From positions 1,860,001 to 1,924,000 of the forward strand of contig JAVHNS010000007.1 of assembly GCA_036872755.1 (NCBI GenBank): a stretch of DNA of 64,000 nucleotides, written 5' to 3'. Positions within the stretch are counted from its first letter, which is position 1. Each line of letters starts with the position of its first letter. This DNA is from Orbilia blumenaviensis. Taxonomy: Eukaryota; Ascomycota; Orbiliomycetes; Orbiliales; Orbiliaceae. The notes beneath the pieces were generated by a model. It was given only the letters and a program-made list of their open reading frames with translations, was not told the DNA's origin and did no database searches. Both the position numbers and the translations under genes were made by a program. Of this stretch, positions 47,963 through 60,321 are shown one piece after another.

Positions 47963-49958
47963 ATGCGGTCCTTTTCGCTACTACCACTCGCACTTTTAGC
48001 TTTCCACGTCACTACGACCGATTTTCTCCTATTTCGCTTGCCTTGTACAAGTTTGGGAGCCAGACCTCGGGCAGCTGTTGGGCGAGCCTTGTACCCAGCC
48101 AAAACGCACTTCTAAAAAAATACTCTGCTTTCTAAGATCCTCTAGTGACTCTCTGCTCTTCTCACTAAATTTTACTCACCTGAAGCTGAAGCTCTTCTTT
48201 CCTTGGTACCTCAGCTCCCCTTCCTTAATAAACTATCTGTGTACTGTACGATCTTGCGTACTCCCCTTCTGTCTCCAAAATGGGTAGTCTTCAGTTTTCC
48301 CTTTTTCTTTTCTTGGTCTATTTAACTTTCTTGCAACTAGTTTTCAATATTCCTCGTTCTGGTGCCAGTTTCCTTCATACCCGCTGTCCCGTCAGTGTGT
48401 TGGTTTTCTTGCTACTGGGAGATAACAGGTAACGTCTCCTTTTCCTATCAGTTATTTCTTTGGTACTGGGAGCTAGCCGGCGATTATACTTCAACTTGGT
48501 TGGGTCTCTTTTAAGTTTATATACAGCAATGCGTTTTTCTTCCTTCCCTCGGGCTACTTTTTTCGCTTTTGCTCTTCTCTGACTCTCTATCCCCATTTTC
48601 TTTCTTCTTTATCGTTTAAATTAGCTTTGTGTACTGGAGTAATTCAAAGCGGGGCTTAAACCGGGATTTCCGTTATTTTTCCTTAGGATATGACCGTATG
48701 AATAGCCAACTGGCGGTGGGGGGGTGATTTTCCTGGCGTGCACGGGGGCAGGCTGTTCAGCCAGATTTTATGTTTAACGTCTATTCTTGTCGTTTTATTA
48801 TCCATTCCTTTCCTTACTTGATTTTTGGACCCTTTCCGCAAGTTCTAGATTTTTTGCCGTTTATTTTTTTATATATTATACCTACCCGTAGGTGGCTTGC
48901 ATGTACTTTTGTCCTTTTTATCCTCTCTTCCTCTGTAGCTATCTCTCCCGAACCCCTTTCATCCGATAGACCTCCCATAACTCTTCTTTTTTTCCCTTTC
49001 TTTTTACTTTCTTCTTCTTTTTCTTTTTTTTCCTTTCTAAGTTTCATCTCTTTTATAAAATCTATCTTTATTTATCTCTTCCCTCGAGTCTGCCTCGGTA
49101 ATTAATATTCCGATGAGCTCACGGGAGTTTTCGTCATTACGTACCAATAAGCTCAACACTCGGGCCCACGGAGGCTCGAGGGCAATTATAATCGATAACA
49201 TACGATAATTATCATAACAGCTGCCCAGTAAGGTTGGTGCATTAATCCGGGTCGGGCCTAATCTATACCACACAAACACTCGGAATACCATTATGATCCT
49301 TGTCATTATTATAAATTTGTTTTTTCGTTTGGAATTCTAGAATCGCATTTTATATTATTATATATGCCTATATATATTATGCAGCAGGATATCAAAAAAG
49401 ATAACCAGGGTTTAGGTAGCTCGGGAGCTCTCGAGTTTTTGTGGCGAAACCTATGGCACATGTGCATGCATATATATTTTCTATTCCTCAAGCGTGCCAT
49501 CGAATCGGTGACATTTAAATTTGTTGGACCCTCTCTACTTTGTCCACGTTACGTTATCGCCTCTTAATTGTATCGGTACATATCTTTTATCAACATTAAT
49601 CACATCAACCTAGTCTAAGCCTAAGTAACACAATTACAAAAAAAGGTTCCGACTTGTGCATAGCAAGGAAAAAAGAAAGGGGATGGTACACCCGGGTACC
49701 CTTGTACAGCTCATACCGGCCGTGAAAAATTAACGCCCAGAGAATCATGCGGAGATTTCGAAGGCAGGGCAAAGCGAAAAGCATATTAATCATATCATTC
49801 AACGGTTTCCCACCGACCTTCACCGTCACAAGGATCGATATACTGGGCGGGCTGACACCCGCAGCTTCGAACTACTCCACAGTGCTTGAGTTCCTGCTCC
49901 CCTGGAACAGCGCTCATTTGTACATCGGTTTCTATAGTTTTAAACAAATTGGTAATAG
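47963..49958. other. Intergenic region, T-rich
   Basis: The 3' flank of the phosphatase is strongly T/C-rich to about 49080. From 49100 to 49950 are AT-rich sequences with short frames of no evident function. No gene supported. Confidence 0.45.
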
Positions 49959-51482
49959 TTAGCTTATATATCGTGGTTTACATAAAGTTTCAAGAGCATA
50001 AATAAACATACCATACGGCCAATCATAATGATGAGTAGCCAAATGTCCTCCAACCGGCCCAATCCTATCCCTCGGCATCGGTCCACACCTCACAATAGTA
50101 TAATAAATGGCCATCAAAAAAGCCTCCTCTTTAAGCTTCCCACACCCTTCAAAAACTGCATTTCTGAAATTCGTCCAATAGGCCAGCCCCTCGAGCTTGT
50201 CATCCTTTTCAGACGGTTCTTCGACGTTGGGGCGGCAGTCGTTATCTCTTCGTCCGATGTTTTTGAGTGTGAGCTTTTCGAGGGTATCCCCATGTCTTAG
50301 GATGAAGTGGAGAAGATCGGCTGCTCCGCCGTCGGAGAGCGTTGTTGTGCGTGTGTACCCGTAGATGCTCAGCTCCTTGAGACACGGGAAGATTGGGCCT
50401 TCGGGGCGTGGGAGGAGGAGGGAAGCTGCGGAATCCAAACCTTGATTCTCGAAGGAGTCGCCGCTATTGCAGGATATCGATCTTGTCATGCTTTCATCCC
50501 CTCCTTCTTCTCCGTGATCTATATTCTCCTTACCATCCCTCCACAACTCTCGTGCTGGCTCCCGGTACCCTCTCTTCAATTCCTGTACCCCGCCTTTTTG
50601 CACCCCACCATTGGCCGAATCATCCCAATTCCATGCCATGAACCAACTGTCCAGGCCGTTATCCGGGTTGTCAAGCCTCCACATCCCATGGGCATTAATA
50701 TCCAGCACCTCCAGGGAAAGACACCCCATCGCCGCCAGTGCAAAACGTCGATGGAGTATGCTCGCATCCATATCCCCTATCGTGCAGGAGATATGGATAG
50801 TGAGCTTTCGAACTGAACGGAGAGCCCAGGGACTCAAACTAAGAAAAAAGTCCGAACGATGGAGGTCTTGGAGGTCACTATAAAGCTGGACCGTATCAGA
50901 CCTATCGACAGCCCAGAGACCAACCAATGTCTCGGTTGGTTGCGATGGAGCTCTACACCCTGTTGACAAATCGAGGGTGGTGAATTCTGGCGGGAAGAAT
51001 CCGCTAGTGATGGTCGTGTGGCGGAGGAAGGTGTGCAAAGTCAGGGCATTCCAATTTTGGGAGACCAGGCGGAGGGATAAGATGAACTTTCCAAGTTCAG
51101 GGTCATCAAAACAATTGCCCGTTGGGGCATCGTCAAAGAAGCTCTGTAGGATTATGAATATGATCTCATTGGGGAGGTAGGGAATGTGGGCTGGATACTC
51201 ATCATTCTGCCCGACATTGGCAGAGGATGAGAGCAACGAGTACGAAGATGAGAAGGGGATCTCGGTAATCATCTCGCCAGGATGAAAGGGCTCAATTAGC
51301 ATTGGGGAAAGAAATGCAGGTGGCCGCCCGCTGCTGTTTACGTGTCGAGTATATGCGTCTAGGGCCCAGCCGGATGCGGTGGTAGAGATACCTTGAGATA
51401 GAAACCGCAACCTTTCAAAACCCCGAAGATGTTCATCATGGGGTATCTGCCAAAGGTCACGGTTTTGGACGTCCCAGCGCAT
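49959..51482 (-). CDS. F-box-like protein
   Basis: Single exon, 507 residues. After about 100 residues comes HIPYLPNEIIFIILQSFFDD, an F-box-like start (LPxEIxxxIL), followed by a helical segment ending SLRLVSQNWNALTLHTF. The rest is a long, mostly hydrophilic region with leucine-rich stretches (VRKLTIHISC, LSLEVLDINAHGM, CLKELSIYGY, LEKLTLKNIG), consistent with a diverged repeat surface that could recruit substrates. Many fungal F-box-like proteins with this layout exist; the target is not predictable. The gene is intronless in this reading. Confidence 0.7.
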   Translation of the reverse strand: MRWDVQNRDLWQIPHDEHLRGFERLRFLSQGISTTASGWALDAYTRHVNSSGRPPAFLSPMLIEPFHPGEMITEIPFSSSYSLLSSSANVGQNDEYPAHIPYLPNEIIFIILQSFFDDAPTGNCFDDPELGKFILSLRLVSQNWNALTLHTFLRHTTITSGFFPPEFTTLDLSTGCRAPSQPTETLVGLWAVDRSDTVQLYSDLQDLHRSDFFLSLSPWALRSVRKLTIHISCTIGDMDASILHRRFALAAMGCLSLEVLDINAHGMWRLDNPDNGLDSWFMAWNWDDSANGGVQKGGVQELKRGYREPARELWRDGKENIDHGEEGGDESMTRSISCNSGDSFENQGLDSAASLLLPRPEGPIFPCLKELSIYGYTRTTTLSDGGAADLLHFILRHGDTLEKLTLKNIGRRDNDCRPNVEEPSEKDDKLEGLAYWTNFRNAVFEGCGKLKEEAFLMAIYYTIVRCGPMPRDRIGPVGGHLATHHYDWPYGMFIYALETLCKPRYIS

Positions 51483-52831
51483 TGGTGAAAGTATGAGTGA
51501 GAAATAACCGAATCAGGGAGAGGAGAGAGGTAGATAGTAAACGATAGGTCTGGACGCGAGTCGATGAACTGGTGAGGGGTGGTTGGGGGGAGACGATGGA
51601 AAGATGTTGATGATCTGAGGTTGGTGCTAAGGGAGAGAATTCATATACTCCAATACAGTTGATAGTATGCGTAATGGTGGTAAGTTATGAAGAGGATGTG
51701 ATCTCGGCGCTTTGAAGGAACGAACTAGTCGGCTAATTAATAGCAACGTCTTCACAGAGGGAGGGAGGGATGAGGAAGAAAATACTTAGGCGGAGAGGGA
51801 ACGCATTCCTGGAGAATGGGACTACAGCACGGCCACCCGGGAGAACTATATGGCAAATGGATCGATGGTCTCATAAAAAATGACTGGGATATATATCCCA
51901 AGTTCCGAAGTGCCTCAGTCGGTAATCGGACACCGAGTGGTTGTTGCTGCCTGCAAAGATATGTCGATATATTAGTTCTGGGATATTTCCTAGGGGTCCA
52001 GACTGCCCCACGTATATGCAAGCTACTAACCCGAATGCCTGCAATACAACTAATAGTGTGACCTTTGGATACAACCTCTGCGCTGATAAATTTATAAATA
52101 CGTATGGTTTTTTACGGCTGATTTTGCAGTCTGGTAGATTACCCGATCAACTAGGTATACATACGATCCGCATCATGTTATCACCGGTACCCCCGACTAG
52201 TATTTATCTTCGAACAGCGTTTGAACAAACACAAAATGCTGCTATTTTTCACTTGCTCAGTTAGATGCCTTTAAATTGTAGATTTGAAGACAGCTCTCTT
52301 CATAATTTAGTAAATTTAGTACGCAATTTGGTCAACACAGTTGGTGTTCAAATTGCAACATTCCTTGTGCTACCCTACACATTTGGGCCTAGTTGTATAT
52401 GAGTTGGGCTACGTTAGAATTTGGATGCTGATATATTGCTTGCTAGCCCCGGTACGTATACCCGGCTGATTCTGACAGCTCCGTTATATGTGCTTAAGTG
52501 CCCTGCTCCTAGTCTTATAGTATACGACGCTTTGTTCCTGCTACGCAAAATACACCAGCAACCTGCAACCACTATATTAACCTCGAGTTCCCACGAATAT
52601 AATGGCATTAAGATCCTGGTAGCGATATATCGCTCCAAATTTAAGCGTCAGTCGGATTGGAGCAAAATTCCTTTCCATTTCTTGCTTAATAGCTATTTAA
52701 AACACTCTAACTAGTTATACGCACGTCATAACATCATGTTGGTCTCGGTGTATGTCTTCTCCAAATACGGGACGAATAAAACCTAATCTACAAGGAGTCT
52801 TACTGGGATTTATTATAAACCCTAGTCGTAT
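51483..52831. other. Intergenic region with a repeat relic
   Basis: Promoter of the F-box-like gene on the left. From about 51900 to 52830 the DNA is AT-rich with many stop codons and contains a possible copia relic (52414..52638). No intact gene. Confidence 0.5.
52414..52638 (-). mobile_element. Possible Ty1/copia retroelement fragment (protease region)
   Basis: The 74-codon frame contains GHLSTYNGAVRISRVYVPGL followed by ASNISASKF. In copia polyproteins a G-V-x-I...V-YVPGL-x-N-x-x-S pattern follows the DSGA protease site, and this segment fits it. The DSGA motif, integrase and reverse transcriptase are not visible and surrounding frames are full of stops, so this would be a decayed relic. 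A similar, more mutated fragment lies at 32638..32868. Short match length keeps confidence moderate. Confidence 0.4.
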
Positions 52832-54445
52832 TCAAAACACAGAAACCGCCCCGGAAACCATATCCAAACAGTAGCAAAGAGGCCTATGGACCCAATACGC
52901 CCAAATCATCATAAGGCCGATCACAACCCGCCAACCCACCACTGTCAAATAACACATCAGCCCACTCGAAGCCAGCAAGGAGAGACATAATGCCCAAACC
53001 TTGAGCCCGATGTTCTTCTTATTGGTCATGTTACTAGCCCTTAGCCCAAGTATCACAGACGCTACATTCAAAACAGTCGATTCCATGAAGTAAATACCTC
53101 CGAGCTGAACACTTTCGCGGTTATAGTTGCTATATATGTCCCGAATCATTTGTTGAGTTGGCAAGATGAAGTGGCCGGTCTTGGAGTTGTCTGCAATAAG
53201 AGCAATTCGATCCATTATATCCGTGAGACTGCTCCAGGCCTCAATCAAAACCCTGAGACCGTAGATTAATGCGAAAACAACAGAAGCAGAATATGCGAGC
53301 CGGGTGAAGTAGTATGCCGTTCGACCAATTGGATATAAAGTTGGGATTTTGTAACTAGCAAGCAACAGAAAACTTGCCATGGCGATTTGGAAAATGAGCA
53401 TGGTCGATTCCACGTAAAATGCTTCTGGTGTGGCGATTCCAATACCCATTTCGGTGACGAGTCGTAGTGGCTGTGGCTGGGGAGCTGTGTCGATAATTTC
53501 AATACCGACGGGTTTGCTGGTTTGACGAGTCCCACCGGCCTGATCGATATTGTGGATCTTTTGGGGCATACTCGAATGCTCTACCCATGGCTGAGCTGGG
53601 CTTTTGTCTCCATTAAGTATCCCGATGGCATCCATATCAATTGATATTCCCAGGTTCACAGGGTGAGGAGGATGGGAAGGATAGAAGGGCCTGGGTGCAC
53701 GCAAAGGCCTGGCGCTCGCCCTTGCCGGCCTGAAGAAATTACGGAAATGGGTGACAGCAGAAGGAAATATGGTTTTGCCGGTAAAAGCTACTCCACGTCG
53801 GGAGGGTTCCGGGACCTGGGACGTTGATGTCGTTTTCTGATCAAGGTGCCTCGGCTCATTGCGCTCAGAGGTACCAGGGAGTATTTCGATTCCGGGACTG
53901 GAGCTAACAGCATCTAAGATAAAAACTGTGACATTCCCCGAGGGCTTCCTGCTTAAGCCATGAGTATTATCGACCTGAGAGGTTAACAGGTTAATATTTA
54001 GTATTCAAAAACACGCCATGCGTTATCTGCTACAGAGATTAAAATTACCTGTGTAGTATACTGAACATGGGAGTTAGTCCTCGAGCGCGATGTACGGGTA
54101 CCGGTACTGAAGATGTAAGTGGTAGCGTTCCGGTTCCGCTCCATATTTGCCAGCGGTTTGGGAGATGGCTGAGCTATAGATCGTTGCAGTGGTCGTCTGG
54201 TATATGCGACCAAATTTTCCGGCTGTATGTATGAATAGTAAATCGGTTAGTTAAACAATCAAGCTTTCTAAGGACACCAACCTCTATAGATCTAATAGCA
54301 AGAAGATATTATTGAGAATTAGGTGAGAATAATAGTAAAGGCTTACCCCAGCGGCATTCCAATCAAATTTTGGGGTTTCTATTCGGCGTTGACTTGAGAT
54401 ACAGTGCCCAAGGCTGAAAAACCCGAGGAGATAGGTTAAAAGCAT
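52832..54445 (-). CDS. Multi-pass membrane protein with secretion signal
   Basis: Exons, in minus-strand order, 54445..54347, 54222..54049 and 53974..52832 give 471 residues. The first exon encodes MLLTYLLGFFSLGHCISSQR, a probable signal peptide or anchor. A polar, Ser/Arg-rich extracellular or luminal region of about 210 residues follows. The C-terminal half has roughly five hydrophobic segments: STMLIFQIAMASFLLLASYK, YYFTRLAYSASVVFALIYGL, IYFMESTVLNVASVILGLRA and two near the end (WALCLSLLASSGLMCYLTVV, VVIGLMMIWAYWV). Exon joins are in phase and give complete codons. No family is recognised. A cell-surface or organelle membrane protein is likely, but no function can be assigned. Confidence 0.65.
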
Positions 54446-54916
54446 TTTATGGAGCCCGGATTGAATTAAGGGATAGTAAAGTAGAAGTCGTGCCACTGCA
54501 GTAGGAACTGGATATCGCAGGGTACTATAGTGATTCGTGCTGGGGTTAGTTGCACTCTACCCGATGGCGGCCGGCCAGCCAGGTGCTTTATAAACTTATA
54601 TTCTGCTCTATTTATCGAATAATTTTGTGGGACGTTGATTAAGCCATGATACCACTAATTTTTATAGAGAAATATTTTGTAATAAGGAACCACCACCGAG
54701 CGAAAATGTTGGATTTTGTAATTGCTTGTGTTGGCCTTAGAGACCTATTGGCTCTGAGGAGAGGTTCTCCCGAGATCCATATATCCTGTTAACTCTTTAA
54801 ATTTGGTGATAAATATACACCAAAAAGCTGATATATGTAGGGGTAGTATGTACAAGCTGAATGGTATTCCTACAATGCAAATCTATAGACAAAATAAACG
54901 GGCTGAGTCCTAGTAT
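54446..54916. other. Intergenic gap
   Basis: Promoter of the membrane-protein gene and the 3' flank of the aspartyl-tRNA synthetase gene. Nothing else recognised. Confidence 0.5.
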
Positions 54917-57815
54917 CTACTCGAACTTCTTTGCCTCGTCGTTAACCTTTACGCTTTCGCTTTCGCTGTCACTGTCGCTGTCGCTATCGCTCTCACTATC
55001 CTCTATCTTTTCAGTTGTAACTTCTTCCGGCTTCTCATCCTGCACTTCCAAGATGTCCTCAGTCTTGCTTTCCTCCGACTCCACTTTCAGAGCCTCGGTT
55101 TCCTTTTCTAAGGGTTCTGGCTCCATATTGGGCAATTCAGTGCTCTCTTCCACGGATTCCACCACTACCTCTGCCTGGGCTTCGATGGCGGATTCTGAGG
55201 TATGTGCACTCTCGATAGACAGAGGCTCCTGGACCTGCGTAGTTTCCTGTGCCTCTGCCGGTTCTGCCTGATCCTCTGCTTCAATTTTGTTTGAGGGCAT
55301 GACTGGCTCATCCGGAACGGCGGTCTCCTGAGTCGCACTTGCGGCTAAAGCCTTTTCAGCGCCAATAGTAGTGACGAGGTCTGGCTCTTCTTGGTCCTCT
55401 AAGAGTCCAGTATCTTTCAACATAATACCATATTCATCCAGCTGCTTTTCGGTTACTAATCCAGGGCTTGAAACTACCGGATCCTGTCCCCTGTTGTTTT
55501 TAGGAAACGCGATGACGTCCCTGATGCTATCCGTCCCAGCCAAAGTCGCAATCAATCTATCGAATCCGATCGCCAATCCAGCGTGCGGTGGACATCCAGT
55601 TTGCAACATATCAAGTAAGTGTTGGAACGTCTTCATCTTTTCCTTCGGGACCTTGAGCACATCTTCCAGAATACTACGTTGTAGCTCTGCATCATGGATT
55701 CTAGTGCTCCCACCTCCGAGTTCTACACCGTTGAGTACGATGTCGTAGTGATGACCTAGAGTCTTCCATGGTGACTCCAACAAACTATCGCGGGTGCTGA
55801 CGGTTGGTGCTGTGAACGGGTGATGGGTGGATTTATAGCCAGCGGTACCGGATTGGCCAGGTTCGTTGTCGGATGGGTCTACAGGCGTGAATAAGGGGAA
55901 GTGGGTGACCCAGAGGAATTTCCAGCCGACTAGTTTCTCCATGAACCCCGATTTTATAAGATGCTGGCTAAGAAGTTTGCGAAGTTGGCCAATGTTTGTT
56001 GAGCCACCCTACAGGAGAGCACTAGTTAGCTGATACTGATAAAGGTGTTGATAGGTTAGAATCCTGTGACTTACAGGATTAGACTCCTTCTTCCGTCGGC
56101 CGATAACGATGATACTATCTGTTGGTATGAAGTTTTTGGCTATCAGGCCGCCTATAGCTCTTTCAAGGCCCAGAGCGTCGTCCCTAAGATACGGCGCAAT
56201 GCGACCCAATTGTTTACGAATAACAGAGTAGTCGAGCTCGGGACCAGTTTTGAAAATTACGCATTCTGGATTTGGACCTCGTAAAGGAGCGAAGTCCCCA
56301 TCCATTGGGCTAGCAATATGGCCAGCAATCGCCGATAGCCTAGAAGTGCTGATATTGCAAGGATGTGTCATTATTTCGTATTTCCATTGACTGTGGACTG
56401 GTATCCGAGCGTTCTCGACGTTTTGGTCTATTATTTTTTCAAAAGGGCGGATCTGTAGGTTTGAAAGACAACAGTGTGTTAGTCGCCCCTATCTGGAAAA
56501 ACGGAAAGGCTGAATATCCTTATCTCACCAACATGTTGTATCTAGTATCCGGTTTATCGGATCCGTATGTATGGATTGCCATGTGATAGGTCATAACACG
56601 GAATGCGGGTAACTTCTCCCCGAGAGCTTCATACCAAATCCTTTTCAGCAAGCGCTCAATCGTCTTCTGGACTGTGACCCCATCTGCGAATCCCATCTCC
56701 AAGTCTAATTGGGTGAATTCCGGCTGCCTGTCTGCTCTTAGATCCTCATCACGGAAACACTTGGCAAGCTGGAAGTACTTGAGGATTCCTCCAGCCATTA
56801 GGATCTGCTTGTACTGCTGCGGGCTCTGAGGGAGAGCGTACATCTGACCAGGATTCCTTGTGGGTACCAAGAACTCCCGTGCACCCTCTGGGGTGGATTT
56901 GAATAGCAAGGGTGTCTCAATCTCTAAAAACCCTTCCTCGTCGAGGTGTTTCCGGCAGATTTGTGAGACCTGGTTACGTAGTTGAAGTGCCTTCAGAAGG
57001 CTAGCGTTGGTCCGCATTGATATGTATCGTTTTTCGGCACCATGTGTGGTCCCAGCAATAATAGGTTCCTTCGGAGGGTCGCCTAGTATCCCAATTCGAG
57101 TGACGACGATTTCTAGGGTTTTGTGAAAATGCTCTACGCCTTCTGGGACAATTGCACTGGAGCGGGAACTCCCCGCTGGGGCCCGCTGCTTAGGCTTATA
57201 TTTCAAGATCCCCTCAAGTTCGATCGGTGTGTGCGATCGAAGGGATAGGACCGTCTGGGGTTTTTCAAATCCATTGTTTTGGTCGAAGGTTGCTTGGATA
57301 TATTTGCCTCCTTGGAGGACGCTGGCGAACACGAGTTCCGCATTCGCAGGCCTTGTCGAATATAGCCAACCACGTATCCGGACCGACTTGTTGATATGAT
57401 AGTCGCTTAGACTGTCTATTGTCTGGAAACTATCATCAAGGGGGAACGTCCAGGGTTTAAGGGAGCCTAGCCCCGGATGCAGATCTCGGAACTCTTCGTC
57501 TGTTAATTCAGGATGAGGCTCGGGTTCCAGTACACCAGTTATTTCGCCGGCATATCGAGGTTGAGTCTGCGTGATCACCCTTGGCTTTGGTACTCCTAGT
57601 TGCTCTGTTATATGATCCAAAGTGATTCGAGGACCAGAAGTTGGTTTACTGTTGTTGAAAGGATTGTCGCTATATGCCCGCCTTGGTACCAATCGGCTGG
57701 GTAGCTTGGAGCATTGTCGCCGGATATTTAAAATCGATTGGCTCGGCCGTCTTTTACCAGCTACCTGAAGAATATCGGTCTGGCACCGGATATAGGTGCG
57801 CAGGGGAGTGGCCAT
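54917..57815 (-). CDS. MSD1: Mitochondrial aspartyl-tRNA synthetase with acidic C-terminal tail
   Basis: Exons, in minus-strand order, 57815..56529, 56452..56075 and 56008..54917 give 918 residues. It charges mitochondrial tRNA-Asp. The N-terminus (MATPLRTYIRCQTDILQVAG...) is basic and hydroxylated, typical of a presequence, with RRAYS as a likely cleavage point. An OB-fold anticodon domain precedes the class II core: FRDEDLRADRQPEFTQLDLE (motif 2) from residue 354, and GLAIGFDRL (motif 3) from 699. An insertion domain typical of bacterial-type AspRS lies between. After about residue 757 comes a 160-residue tail rich in Glu, Ala and Ser/Asp (a DSESDSDSDSDSESES-like end), not part of the enzyme family. 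ATG at 57815 is the first in frame; an upstream GTG is ignored. The model replaces earlier short frames in the same region. Confidence 0.92.
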
Positions 57816-60321
57816 ATTCGTATTCAAATACAGAGCCGGTCTTCTCCGTCGTATTCGTCGTCGCTCGAGCACATCCTGCCGCCTTATCTAGATTAACGGA
57901 AGGGAAGAAGAAGTAGAAGGTGGGATGTCGTCTGTTTTGTGTTGTCCGTCGCACACACAAATTTTTAGCAGGGAAAAATTTGGCGGCGCAAAATTCCCTA
58001 TTTAACCTGCATCGACACAATTTCTTCGCTTCTTCTTCTTCTCTTCTTTCTTCATCCTTCCAAGTTTTAAACTGTGAGTGCAACCACCATCACGCCACTG
58101 CCAATTGAGTCCCAGTACTGACATCTAGCCTTTCTTACAGTCATGATGAAAGCCTAGAGTGTATCATATGAGCCTTTCGCGTCACCCACACGAACCCTCC
58201 TCAGAATTCGAGTTCGAAAGGATAAGAAGGACGATGGCTTTGGGATCGGGTGGTTCTTGGCGCGATCGGAATGATATCGGCGTTCGGCACATTCCTTGTT
58301 ACCAACGGACGCGATGAAGGCATCTCTGAGCCATATTATCGATTCTGAACCGGACTCTGGTTCCCATCCTATTTCCTCTTCTTCTGTTGCTCTTTTGCCT
58401 TGTGAATGAACGGGAGGAGAGAAGGAAGTTAGGAAGTAAGGAACTGGCTAGGTCTGGGGAGGTTGAGACAGGCGTGAAACTGGAGGGTGTTTACTGTTCT
58501 GTGTCGCAAGATATATAAGATAATATATCTGACAGGTGATACAGGGAGTGTAATTTGCAGAGTACGATGCTGAAGGGGTGTTTCTGGCGGGGATAGCCTG
58601 TCTAAGACTTTTGTTTGACAGCTGGGTGCCAATATCTTTGATAGTGCGGTTGAGTACCATGAAGCCTGGTCCAACATCACAGGCAGCGAGGTAATTAATT
58701 GATGCACTCCGATACGACTAGCCGGTCTTACAGACCAGAGCTCCAGTCCAGTCCCAGTCCGGACCTTTTCACATATGCATTTGTACCCACTAGCTAACCA
58801 AAATGCACAAACCCCTTCTTTCCTGTTCACCTGACCATGTTTCTATGTATATAAGCAAAGTGGGGCCGTTCAATAAAACTCGAATCGAATTGACTTCTCG
58901 CTAAGGCCGACAGGCGTCACCCTTGATAGGAACGTGGGAAATGTGGATGTGAGACTGGTTCGTAACCTCCTTTGCCGGAGATTGAACTTGCGAACTCGCG
59001 AAATGAAGGGCAAATTCTCACGACATTCATGACCTTTGTTAACTCTGATTTTGTAATCTCCACATAATCCGCCCTCAATCTATCTTGATCAAATGGCAAG
59101 AGCCGCAGCTGCATGCCAGATAGCCGGGTGGATGGCTGCCATGCAACCGGAAAACACCCCCTCCTCCCGGAACATGCCCTAAACGATTTGTCTTTGTTTT
59201 GCAGATACGATGGCTACCCCAGCGCTCTCGTTAGCCTCGAGCTTGGACCGGGTCGTGGAGATGATGAAGAGCAAAACGGCCAGCTGAATCAGATATATGT
59301 AAGGTGTGTCTGGGCAGTTGGTTCCTTTTTTTTTTTTTTTTTTTTTTTGTTAGAAAACAAAAAAAAGGTTTCTCCAACTTCAGGTTTTCCAAATAATCCA
59401 AAGACGCATCGGTACATTCAGAGGAAGGTTGTCGCCTTTGTCTTGGTCGTCTTCACCATCGGCCGTAGAGTACCTACTGTTTCGCGACAATTCCAACCTA
59501 GAACGAGTCGGACCCTTCTGCACCTGTCGATAGATAATCAACACCTGTGCAGTGTAACCTGATATTTCGAAATAGAATTAGGTATCTCCTGGAAGACATA
59601 CCTAAGTACCTGTCGCCTGCCCTCCCTGGACTTTCTGTCATCGACACGTGTACTTGCATCAAAGGGGGTGCAAGCTTGTAGAGGCTCTCCTGGTCGGTCC
59701 TATCTTATAGTAGGAGCAGGGAAAGTCTGACTGTCGACACTGCACTGTGCTACTGCATTGCAGCTGAGCAGAAGTGAGCCAGAATCAGTCTTTGAGGATT
59801 CCAATTTGCCCCTCAAGGGCCACTGGTTGGGCCCAGAATAAAAAAGAACCAAGAGGATATCAAGGCCCTCCGACATGAACCCCACTCTTCCCATCTTCCC
59901 ATCGTCGTCGTCGTCATCATCAGTGTCCCTCCCATCCTTCTTCTCATCATCCTCATCCTCATCGCCTGTGTGATATTCGAACTCGAATCGAATCGAATCG
60001 AATCGTCATTTCTCCTAGTTGGTGCCGGTTTGTTGCGCTGCTACTGCCCTGTAAAGTATAATTGGAGCTTGGGTCGGGCTGCCCAATCAAACAGAAAGGT
60101 CAGTTTCTCCCTGCAGCTTTGCTTTGGGCCACAAACAACCAAACCCAAGACAGCAGTGCAATGCGGGACTTAACTATCCGCTAACAGCATCCGGTATCGT
60201 ATATAGCAAGCATCATCACCGCCGCCATTCTCTCGAGATTCGTTCGTTCGGTTGTTCTTTTTCGTTCATCTCTGGTCTGCGGTTTTCTAACGAAGGCCGG
60301 ATTCGAGTTGGCTGAGGAAGG
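57816..60321. other. Intergenic region between divergent genes
   Basis: A bidirectional promoter for the tRNA synthetase (left). Leader-like pyrimidine DNA with a donor GTGAGT (58074) and acceptor TTACAG (about 58140) suggests a plus-strand transcript, but it leads only to tiny frames, e.g. 58168..58317. The AP180 leader occupies the right end. A CGAAT microsatellite lies at 59984..60005 and a T22 run near 59327..59348. Confidence 0.45.
59984..60005. repeat. CGAAT pentanucleotide microsatellite
   Basis: Four consecutive CGAAT units plus CG, in the presumed leader region of the AP180 gene. Confidence 0.8.

Noticed and set aside
54861..55748. Plus-strand frames opposite the AspRS tail
   Set aside because: Ser/Leu-rich shadows of the acidic repeats.
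58168..58317. 49-residue plus-strand frame after a possible leader intron
   Set aside because: No domain, upstream short frames with stops, weak context; kept only as a note.
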